A DNA stretch of 13,282 nucleotides from Candidatus Aminicenantota bacterium (GTDB lineage: Bacteria; Acidobacteriota; Aminicenantia; Aminicenantales; Aminicenantaceae): the NCBI GenBank assembly GCA_030620655.1, contig JAUXEH010000046.1, forward strand, positions 1 to 13,282, given 5' to 3'. Each line of letters begins with the position of its first letter. Positions within the stretch are counted from its first letter, which is position 1. The notes under the pieces are model-generated. The model ran no database searches, had not been told where the DNA came from, and saw nothing but the letters and a program-made list of their open reading frames with translations. Made by a program: the position numbers and the translations under genes. Positions 1-6,457 of this stretch are shown piece by piece.

Positions 1-351
1 AGGAGATTCCAGGCGGCTGAGCGGGAGGCACGGGCAGAAGGCAGGGGGATGTGGCGGCCGGAGCCTTATCCATTGGTCGATGCCGTGGATGCATACGGCC
101 GTATCGGCGGGCTCGTGCGGGTGAGGTTCTTCTGTGCCGGGGTGGAGGAAAGGGGCAAGCTCTGTTTCTTGCATTCCCGGGGTGGAAATTTTTCTGTCTT
201 GATCGATCAGAGTGACCTGGGATTGTTCCCGCGGCCGGATACCCTGACCGGAAGGGAGCTGGTTGTCTCGGGACTCCTGGAGGACTACAGGGGGCGGCCG
301 CAGCTCCGCCTCTTCCTCCCCATGCAGCTCAGAATCGAGGACAGGCTGTAA
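1..351 (+). CDS. C-terminal part of a staphylococcal-nuclease-like (thermonuclease) protein with OB-fold-like tail, 5' truncated by window
   Basis: The reading frame is open from base 1, so the ATG at 49 is probably internal. The first visible residues (RRFQAAEREARAEGRGMW) have the pattern of the last helix of SNase-domain nucleases, where a run of Ala/Glu/Arg ends in Arg-Gly-Leu/Met-Trp. About 95 residues follow with alternating beta-strand character and the pattern of a small OB-fold: a V-R-V-R-F-F strand, a central F-S-V-L-I strand, then G-R-E-L-V-V-S-G and a final Y-R-G-R-P-Q-L strand. An SNase domain followed by a nucleic-acid-binding OB-like tail is a known layout for bacterial thermonuclease-family proteins. 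The catalytic part lies upstream of the window, so activity cannot be judged. The alternative is a free-standing 100-residue OB-like protein starting at 49. The TAA stop overlaps the ribosome-binding region of the next gene, suggesting an operon. Confidence 0.6.
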   Translation, partial: RRFQAAEREARAEGRGMWRPEPYPLVDAVDAYGRIGGLVRVRFFCAGVEERGKLCFLHSRGGNFSVLIDQSDLGLFPRPDTLTGRELVVSGLLEDYRGRPQLRLFLPMQLRIEDRL

Positions 352-361
352 GGAGATATCG

Positions 362-1513
362 TTGGAAGTCGGGAACCTGCTCTTTTACTTTTTTATCATC
401 TTCACATCCGCCAAGCTCATGGGGGAGATCGCGGTCCGGCTGCGCATGCCTCCCATCGTGGGCGAGATCCTGGCCGGGGTGATCCTGGGCACCTATGTCC
501 TGGGTGTTGTGGACATACACAACGAGGTGCTCATGACTTTTGCCGAGATCGGCGTCATATTCCTCATGTTTTATGTGGGGCTCGAGATCCGGGTCAAGGA
601 CCTCTTCGCTGTGGGGAGAACGGCCATCCTGGTGGGGCTCCTGGGGGCCCTGTTCCCCCTTGTCATGGGGTTCGGGGCGATGATGTTCCTGGGCTTCGCA
701 GTGGTGGAAAGCCTCTTTGTGGGGACGGCCATCCTCGCCACCTCGGTCGGCATCTCGGTCAAGGTGCTTGCCGACCTGGGCCTGATCAAACACAAGGTGG
801 CCTACATCGTCCTGGGGGCGGCCGTTCTCGACGACATCCTGGCCCTGATCGTCCTGGCGCTGGTCCGGGGGCTGGCACGGGGGCAGTTCGATACGCTGGA
901 GTTTATCCTGCTCGTCGTGGAGTCTCTGGTCTTTGTGGGATTTCTGACGATGTGGGGCCCGAAGCTCGCCAAGCGGACGCGGAAGTGGGTGGAGCGCATA
1001 AGCATCCCCGAGGGACCCTTCTTTCTCTCCGTGATCCTGTGCCTGGGCCTGGCGGAACTGGCTGACCTTATCGGCCTGGCCGCGATCATCGGCGCTTTTA
1101 TGGCCGGCGTCATGATCGATGAACTGGCCGGCGTCTATGACCTAGAGCGCAAGGTCAAATATGTGAGTGAATTCCTGCTCCCGTTCTTTTTTGTCATGAT
1201 GGGCGCGCATCTCGATCCCCGAATTTTTCTGAATCCCAGGGTCCTGGTTCTCACGCTGGGGATCACCGTGGTGGCCATAGTGAGCAAGATCCTGGGTGCG
1301 GCCCTGGCAACCTGGAAGGAGGAGTGGAAGGTGCGGATCCAGACCGGCGTCTGCATGGTCGCCCGGGGAGAGGTGGGCATCATCGTGGCGCTGGTCGGGA
1401 TCAGCCTGCATACCATAACCCAGGAGCTGTACTCCCTGGTCCTGGGCATGTCGCTCCTCACGACGATCGCAGCGCCTCCTTTGATAGTCTGGGCATTCCG
1501 CCACGACAGGTGA
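362..1513 (+). CDS. CPA2-family cation:proton antiporter, membrane domain only
   Basis: This 383-residue integral membrane protein resembles the Na+(K+)/H+ exchanger domain of the monovalent cation:proton antiporter-2 family (KefB/GerN/NapA type). Visible hallmarks are the N-terminal motif MPPIVGEILAGVILG (residues 29-43), the broken-helix segment ATSVGISVKVLADLG (126-140), the paired ion-binding aspartates D157-D158 in AAVLDDI, a lysine in a late helix (K309), and VARGEVGII (333-341). Most of the chain is hydrophobic, consistent with about 11-13 transmembrane helices. There is no C-terminal TrkA-N/RCK domain, so it is a short form without nucleotide gating. I chose TTG at 362 as the start: AGGAG lies 6 nt upstream, the protein then begins just before the first helix, and the longer reading from 263 would overlap the preceding gene by about 90 bases. 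The ion and direction cannot be read from sequence; Na+ or K+ exchange is likely. Confidence 0.88.
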   Translation: MEVGNLLFYFFIIFTSAKLMGEIAVRLRMPPIVGEILAGVILGTYVLGVVDIHNEVLMTFAEIGVIFLMFYVGLEIRVKDLFAVGRTAILVGLLGALFPLVMGFGAMMFLGFAVVESLFVGTAILATSVGISVKVLADLGLIKHKVAYIVLGAAVLDDILALIVLALVRGLARGQFDTLEFILLVVESLVFVGFLTMWGPKLAKRTRKWVERISIPEGPFFLSVILCLGLAELADLIGLAAIIGAFMAGVMIDELAGVYDLERKVKYVSEFLLPFFFVMMGAHLDPRIFLNPRVLVLTLGITVVAIVSKILGAALATWKEEWKVRIQTGVCMVARGEVGIIVALVGISLHTITQELYSLVLGMSLLTTIAAPPLIVWAFRHDR

Positions 1514-1530
1514 CCCGGGTTGCCAATATG

Positions 1531-1559
1531 TTGACAGGGGCAGGGGGGAGGGATAAAAT
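1531..1559 (+). promoter_or_regulatory. Near-consensus sigma-70-type promoter for the first propeller gene
   Basis: TTGACA at 1531-1536 and TAAAAT at 1554-1559 are separated by exactly 17 nt. The -35 box is a perfect match and the -10 box matches five of six. Transcription would start near 1566, leaving a leader of about 35 nt before the ATG at 1600. The spacer is almost pure purine, with G runs of 4, 6 and 3. No experimental evidence is available. Confidence 0.6.
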
Positions 1560-1599
1560 CGTACCTGCCTTGATAAATGCATTGAAAGGGGAATGGAAC

Positions 1600-4500
1600 A
1601 TGCGTAAGCTCGTCGTCTCTCTCTGCCTCATGATCGCTGTGGCCCTGCTCGTTACCGGGCTGGATGCCTCGGTCCAGCAGGCCAAGGCCAAGGCCAAGGC
1701 CGCGGAACCTCAGTATGACGAGGCCCTGTACCAGGCCATGCAATGGCGCTGCATCGGCCCCTACCGGGGCGGGCGCGCCACGGCCGTGGCAGGCATCCCC
1801 GGCCAGCCCTACACCTACTACTTCGGGGTCACGGGCGGCGGCGTCTGGAAATCCGAGGACGGGGGCATGAACTGGTTCAATGTATCGGACGGATTCTTCA
1901 AGACCGGTTCCGTGGGGGCCGTGGCAGTCTCGGAGTGGGATCCCAACGTCTTGTACGCTGGGATGGGCGAGGCGCCCATCCGCGGCAATGTCTCCCATGG
2001 AGACGGTGTCTACAAGTCCGTGGACGCCGGCAAGACCTGGACCCACATCGGGCTGACCGACACCCGGCAGATCTCACGCATCCGCATCCATCCCCAGAAC
2101 CCGGATCTGGTGTACGCGGCCGCGCTCGGCCATGTGTTCGGGATCAACGACGAGCGCGGCGTGTTCCGCTCCAAGGACGGGGGTGAGACCTGGGAGAAAG
2201 TCCTCTTCCGAAGCGACAAGGCCGGGGCCATCGACCTCATCATGGACCCCAATAATCCCCGTGTGCTCTACGCCGCCCTCTGGGAGGCCTGGCGCACGCC
2301 CTACAGCCTAAACAGCGGCGGCCCGGACTCGGGCCTGTTCAAGAGCACGGACGGTGGTGACAGCTGGACCGAGCTCACCCGGAACCCCGGGCTTCCCCAG
2401 GGAGTGATCGGGAAGATCGGGGTGACCGCCTCTCCTGCCCGCGACGACCGCGTCTGGGCCATCGTGGAGGCCAAGGCCGGCGGCGTGTTCCGCTCCGATG
2501 ACGGCGGCGCATCATGGCGCAAGATGAACGACGACCGCAGCCTGCGGCAGCGTGCCTGGTACTACAGCCGCATCTATGCCGATCCCAAGAATCCCGACGG
2601 TGTGTATGTGCTAAACACCGGATTCTACCGCTCGGTGGACAGCGGCCGCACCTTCACCTCCATACGCGTGCCCCACGGCGACAATCACGACCTGTGGCTC
2701 GACCCGGACAATCCCCAGCGCATGATCAACTCCAACGACGGCGGCGCCAACGTGACCTACAACGGCGGTGTGACCTGGACTCCCCAGAACAACCAGCCCA
2801 CGGCCCAGTTCTATCATGTCATAACCGACAGCCAGTTCCCCTACTGGGTTTACGGTGCGCAGCAGGACAACTCCACCGTGCGGATCGCCAGCCGCACCAC
2901 CGGGTTCGGCATCGACCGGCCCGACTGGCATCCTGTGGGCGGGGGCGAGAGCGGCTACATCGCACCCCGTACCGACAACCCCAACATCGTCTACGCCGGG
3001 AGCTACGGCGGCCACATCACGCGCTGGGACTACCGCACCGGCCAGTCGCGCAACATCTCGGCCTGGCCCGAGAATCCCATGGGATGGGGCGCCAAGGACC
3101 TCAAATACCGCTTCCAGTGGACGTTCCCCATCGTGGTCTCGCGCTTCAACCCTAACGTGCTCTACATCACGGCTCAGGTGATGTTCAAGTCCACCAACGA
3201 GGGCCAGAGCTGGACCGTGATCAGCCCCGACCTCACGACCAATGACAAGAGCAAACAGGGCAAGTCAGGCGGCCCCATCACCTACGACGACACCAGCGTG
3301 GAATACTACTGCACCGTCTTTTCGCTGGCGGAGTCGGTGTACGATCCCGACACCCTCTGGGTGGGAAGCGACGATGGGCTGATCCACCTCACGCGTGACG
3401 GGGGCAAGTCCTGGCAGAACATCACCCCTAAGCAGATGCCCAGGTGGGGCCTGATTTCCATGATCGATGTCTCGACCTTTCAGCCGGGCCGGGCCTTTGT
3501 CGCCATGACCCGCTACAAATCGGACGACCTCAAGCCTTACATCTACAAGACCGACGATTACGGGGCGACCTGGCGAAAGATCACCAACGGCATCCCGGCC
3601 AACACCTTTGTGCGGGTGGTGCGCGAGGATCCGGAACGCAAGGGCCTGCTCTACGCCGGCACAGAGACCGGCGTGTTCGTATCCTTCGACGATGGGGTGC
3701 ACTGGCAGTCCCTCCAGCTCAACCTGCCGGTCGTGCCCATCCACGACATGGTGGTCACGGACGACGACCTGGTGGTGGCCACCCACGGCCGCTCCTTCTG
3801 GATCCTGGACGACATGACACAGCTGCAGCAGATCGACCGGGGTGTGGCGGCCTCTGATGTCCATCTCTTCCAGCCGCGGGCGGCCTACCGCATGCGCGGA
3901 TTCGGGTTCCCGTCCCCCAACGTGGGCCAGAACCCGCCCTCCGGATCGGTCATCTACTATTACTTCAAGGAAAAACCCGAGGAGACCGTGACCCTGGAGT
4001 TCGAGGACGCCCAGGGGAGGCTGATCCAGAAGTTCACCAGCGGGGGGCCGGCTCCGGCCCCGGAGTCGCCCATGGCCATGTTCTTCGGCGGCGGAGGGGG
4101 CGCACGCCGCATCCCCGTGGAGGCGGGCATGAACCGCTTTGTCCTGAACATGCGCTACCCCGGGGCGGAGCGGGTTCCCGGTGCGGTCCTCTGGATGGGA
4201 GGCACCGGCGGGCCGATGGCAGTCCCCGGGACCTACCAGGTGCGATTGACCGTCGGTAACAAGACCAAGATCGCGTCCTGGGAGTGGAAAAAGGATCCCC
4301 GGGTCCGCACGACACAGAAGGACTTCCAGCTCCAGTTCGATTTCCTGATCCAGATCCGCAGCAAGCTGACCGAGGTCAACACTTCCATCATCCAGATCCG
4401 GAGCCTGAAAAAACAGATCAGCGAAGTGCTGGACAAGGTCAAGGGCCAGGAAAAGATGGAGAAGATCACCGAGGAAGGCAGGAGGATCATCCAGAAGCTG

Positions 4501-4779
4501 CAGGACATCGAAGACGTCCTGATCCAGTCCAAGTCCAAGAGCGGCCAGGATCCCCTGAATTACCCCATACAGCTGGACAACAAGTTCGCGGCGCTGGCCT
4601 CTGTAGTGGGGATGGGAGATGCCCGGCCCACGGGGCAGTCCTATCAGGTCTTCCGGGAGCTTTCCAGCCGGGCCGACACGCAGATCGGCCAACTGAACCT
4701 GCTGCTCAAGCGCGACATACCGGGCTTCAACGCCATGGTGCGCAACGCCGACATCCCGGCGGTGTTGATCAAGAAATAA
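1600..4779 (+). CDS. Secreted sortilin/VPS10-like BNR beta-propeller protein, copy 1
   Basis: This is a 1,059-residue exported protein. Residues 1 to about 24 form a Sec signal peptide (MRK, then a Leu/Val/Ala-rich core). From about 45 to 740 it consists of repeated beta-propeller blades marked by Asp-box/BNR motifs of the form S-x-D-x-G-x-T-W, for example SEDGGMNW (85-92), SVDAGKTW (140-147), SKDGGETW (191-198), STDGGDSW (249-256), SDDGGASW (299-306), TRDGGKSW (598-605) and TDDYGATW (651-658). The propeller part closes with THGRSFWILDD (728-738). A beta-rich domain follows (about 780-900), then a helical, coiled-coil-like tail rich in Lys/Glu/Gln (about 905-980). A glycine-rich patch lies at 829-835. 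Such proteins are often auto-labelled glycosyl hydrolase, but no catalytic motif is visible; binding of proteins or peptides is a better guess. AGGGG lies about 8 nt upstream of the chosen ATG, which gives the signal peptide. It is homologous along its length to the gene at 6458. Confidence 0.9.
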   Translation: MRKLVVSLCLMIAVALLVTGLDASVQQAKAKAKAAEPQYDEALYQAMQWRCIGPYRGGRATAVAGIPGQPYTYYFGVTGGGVWKSEDGGMNWFNVSDGFFKTGSVGAVAVSEWDPNVLYAGMGEAPIRGNVSHGDGVYKSVDAGKTWTHIGLTDTRQISRIRIHPQNPDLVYAAALGHVFGINDERGVFRSKDGGETWEKVLFRSDKAGAIDLIMDPNNPRVLYAALWEAWRTPYSLNSGGPDSGLFKSTDGGDSWTELTRNPGLPQGVIGKIGVTASPARDDRVWAIVEAKAGGVFRSDDGGASWRKMNDDRSLRQRAWYYSRIYADPKNPDGVYVLNTGFYRSVDSGRTFTSIRVPHGDNHDLWLDPDNPQRMINSNDGGANVTYNGGVTWTPQNNQPTAQFYHVITDSQFPYWVYGAQQDNSTVRIASRTTGFGIDRPDWHPVGGGESGYIAPRTDNPNIVYAGSYGGHITRWDYRTGQSRNISAWPENPMGWGAKDLKYRFQWTFPIVVSRFNPNVLYITAQVMFKSTNEGQSWTVISPDLTTNDKSKQGKSGGPITYDDTSVEYYCTVFSLAESVYDPDTLWVGSDDGLIHLTRDGGKSWQNITPKQMPRWGLISMIDVSTFQPGRAFVAMTRYKSDDLKPYIYKTDDYGATWRKITNGIPANTFVRVVREDPERKGLLYAGTETGVFVSFDDGVHWQSLQLNLPVVPIHDMVVTDDDLVVATHGRSFWILDDMTQLQQIDRGVAASDVHLFQPRAAYRMRGFGFPSPNVGQNPPSGSVIYYYFKEKPEETVTLEFEDAQGRLIQKFTSGGPAPAPESPMAMFFGGGGGARRIPVEAGMNRFVLNMRYPGAERVPGAVLWMGGTGGPMAVPGTYQVRLTVGNKTKIASWEWKKDPRVRTTQKDFQLQFDFLIQIRSKLTEVNTSIIQIRSLKKQISEVLDKVKGQEKMEKITEEGRRIIQKLQDIEDVLIQSKSKSGQDPLNYPIQLDNKFAALASVVGMGDARPTGQSYQVFRELSSRADTQIGQLNLLLKRDIPGFNAMVRNADIPAVLIKK

Positions 4780-4788
4780 AAAAGAACA

Positions 4789-4879
4789 AACAAAGGGGAC
4801 AGAAAACAAAGGGGACAGAAAACAGAAAACAAAGGGGACAGGTACATTCAGACCTCTGAATGTACCTGTCCCCTTTGTT
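4789..4879. repeat. GGGGACAG repeat cluster with a 24-bp perfect palindrome between convergent genes
   Basis: The 14-nt unit AACAAAGGGGACAG occurs three times directly (4789-4802, 4805-4818, 4828-4841) and once inverted (4866-4879). The last two are the outer ends of a perfect inverted repeat: 24-bp arms at 4828-4851 and 4856-4879 around a 4-nt loop. It fills most of the gap between two convergent stop codons (4779 and 4886-4884). It resembles a REP-type repeat. The strong hairpin may also act as a terminator: on the minus-strand transcript it is followed by a U-rich stretch, while on the plus strand no long U run follows. Confidence 0.85.
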
Positions 4880-4883
4880 AGTG

Positions 4884-6299
4884 TTAGAAGATTTTGTCGG
4901 GATTCATGATGCCCTGCGGATCGAAAGCCTGCTTGATCCGCCGCATGAGCGCGATCTCCTCCGGGCTCAACACATAGGACAGGTAGGGCTTTTTCACCAG
5001 CCCGATGCCGTGTTCTCCCGAGATCATGCCGCCCCTTTCCCGGCAGTCCCGGTAGAGTTCGGCCCGCACCTTTTCCAGCCGCGGCTTCCACTCTTCCTCG
5101 GGCAGGGGGACGATCTCGCCTCCCTCCAACCGGGCGCTCATGATGTGGGTGTGCACATTCCCGTCGGCGGCGTGCCCGTAGGTGGGCAGCCACAGCCCGT
5201 GTTCACCCTGGACCTCCTGGATCCTGGCCACATGCCGTGCGATCTCGGCCCGCGGCACCACGATGTCCAGGGTTTCGATGTTGTGGTCTTTTATGGCCTC
5301 GTAGATCTTGCTGCGGATCCCCAGCACCTGCTCCTGCTTCTGGGGGCTGTCGGCCACGAACACATCCAGTGCCTCGTGGTCAAGGCAGACCCCGGCCACG
5401 GCCTCGGACAGCTTGTCCATCTCGGCCTCGCTGGGGGCATCCAGGATGATGAGCAGGTAGGTGGTCCCCACAGAACAGGGCCAGCTCTGGTTGAGCATCT
5501 TTTCCGTGATGGTCACGACCTCCCGGGGGAGGAACTCCACCGCCAGGGGCTGGATCTTGGCCTGTATGATATCGGGCACCGTGTCTATGGCCGACTGGAG
5601 GTCGTCGTAGGGGATGATGAGGGAGCGCGTCACCGCCGGCTTGGGCATGAGCTGGATCACGGCCTGTGTCACCACCCCCAGCGTCCCTTCCGCTCCGATG
5701 ATCAGGTTGACCAGGTTGTAGCCGGTGCTGCTCTTCATGAGCTTCCCGCCGGGCCGTATGATCTCGCCTGTGGGCAGTACCACCTCGAGACCGCGGATGT
5801 AGTTGCGGATGACGCCGTACTTGACCGCACGCGCGCCTCCGGCGTTGGTGGCGATGAGCCCGCCGATCATGGCGCCTTCGTCGCCGGGGTGGGGAGGGAA
5901 GTATAATCCGGCCTCCTCGACCGCCGTGTAGAAATCCGAGAGTGAAACCCCCGCCTCCACCACCGCCATCTGGTTGGCCGTGTCGATCTCGACGACCCGG
6001 GTCATGCGCTCCAGCGAGAGGGAAATCCCCCCCAGGGAGGGCACGCACCCGCCGCACAGCCCGGTGGCGCCGCCCCGCGGTGTGACCGGGATGCTCTTTT
6101 GGGAGGCGAGTTTCAGGATCTCGGCGACCTGTTCCACATCGGCCGGCTTGACCACGACTTCCGGCATATGCGCGATTTCGGCCAGGGCAAATTCGTCATG
6201 GCTGTAGGGCTGCATGGTGTCCGGGTCGGTCACGACCCCCCGTTCGCCCACGATCGCCTTGAGGGCGTCTATGATCTCTGTGTCGATGTGTGTGTACAT
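4884..6299 (-). CDS. GlcD/D-lactate-dehydrogenase-like FAD-linked oxidase
   Basis: This 471-residue flavoprotein of the vanillyl-alcohol-oxidase/PCMH superfamily oxidises a 2-hydroxy acid such as glycolate or D-lactate in the known members. The N-terminal FAD-binding domain (about 45-220) shows VVVKPADVEQV (48-58), the nucleotide loop PRGGATGLCGG (74-84), and PPHPGDEGAMIGGLIATNAGG spread over 135-155. The C-terminal FAD-oxidase domain (about 220-471) carries the metal/substrate motif GHAADGNVH (375-383, H376 and H383) and GEHGIGLVKK (428-437, E429 and H430). It ends in the family-typical D-P-x-G-I-M-N-P-D-K-I-F. No iron-sulfur domain is fused and no GlcE or GlcF partner is adjacent, so the electron acceptor is unknown. 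I chose the ATG at 6299; an in-frame TTG 39 bases upstream lacks any ribosome-binding site. Even the ATG has only a weak one. Substrate cannot be assigned. Confidence 0.9.
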   Translation of the reverse strand: MYTHIDTEIIDALKAIVGERGVVTDPDTMQPYSHDEFALAEIAHMPEVVVKPADVEQVAEILKLASQKSIPVTPRGGATGLCGGCVPSLGGISLSLERMTRVVEIDTANQMAVVEAGVSLSDFYTAVEEAGLYFPPHPGDEGAMIGGLIATNAGGARAVKYGVIRNYIRGLEVVLPTGEIIRPGGKLMKSSTGYNLVNLIIGAEGTLGVVTQAVIQLMPKPAVTRSLIIPYDDLQSAIDTVPDIIQAKIQPLAVEFLPREVVTITEKMLNQSWPCSVGTTYLLIILDAPSEAEMDKLSEAVAGVCLDHEALDVFVADSPQKQEQVLGIRSKIYEAIKDHNIETLDIVVPRAEIARHVARIQEVQGEHGLWLPTYGHAADGNVHTHIMSARLEGGEIVPLPEEEWKPRLEKVRAELYRDCRERGGMISGEHGIGLVKKPYLSYVLSPEEIALMRRIKQAFDPQGIMNPDKIF

Positions 6300-6334
6300 G
6301 GCTCGGTCTAGTGTATGCGCATGTTTATTGTATT

Positions 6335-6367
6335 GCAATCGTGAGATTGCTTCGTGTGAGATTGCTT
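6335..6367. repeat. Short direct and inverted repeats in the divergent intergenic region
   Basis: GTGAGATTGCTT occurs twice, at 6341-6352 and 6356-6367, with a 15-bp period. GCAATC (6335-6340) and GATTGC (6345-6350) form a small inverted repeat with a 4-nt loop. This lies between the divergent oxidase and propeller genes. It may be a decayed dispersed repeat or a regulator-binding site; the sequence alone does not decide. Confidence 0.5.
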
Positions 6368-6382
6368 TGTCGCTGGAACATA

Positions 6383-6411
6383 TTGAAGTTTTTGGGGGAC
6401 TATTATATCAT
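6383..6411 (+). promoter_or_regulatory. Candidate promoter for the second propeller operon
   Basis: TTGAAG at 6383-6388 and TATCAT at 6406-6411 are separated by 17 nt in an AT-rich stretch. The -35 box matches four of six consensus bases and the -10 box five of six. Transcription would start near 6418, about 40 nt before the ATG at 6458. The minus-strand oxidase has only a weaker candidate (TTGCAA and TACACT, 17 nt apart), very close to its start. Confidence 0.4.
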
Positions 6412-6457
6412 CCCGTAGATATGACACAGGAACTACATTACGAGAGCGGAGGCTCAA

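Noticed and set aside
1324..1599. Extended N-terminus of the first propeller protein
   Set aside because: It would overlap the antiporter gene and bury the signal peptide; the ATG at 1600 has a ribosome-binding site and begins the signal peptide.
1135..2046. 303-residue minus-strand open frame
   Set aside because: It spans the end of the antiporter, the promoter and the start of the propeller gene on the opposite strand; low-complexity translation.
1600..4779. Glycosyl hydrolase/sialidase function from Asp-box motifs
   Set aside because: Asp boxes mark the propeller fold and occur in many non-enzymes; no sialidase Arg triad or catalytic Asp/Tyr/Glu set could be identified.
4789..4841. Possible CRISPR array from the spaced repeats
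   Set aside because: Units are only 14 nt, the gaps are 2 and 9 nt, and one copy is part of a palindrome; no cas genes are present.
3265..5193. 642-residue open frame on the minus strand
   Set aside because: It is antisense to the propeller gene and runs across the palindrome into the oxidase; its His/Gly/Arg/Asp-rich composition is typical of a shadow frame in GC-rich DNA.
4860..5906. 348-residue plus-strand open frame opposite the oxidase
   Set aside because: It starts inside the palindrome and is complementary to a well-conserved GlcD-like gene; no recognisable protein features.
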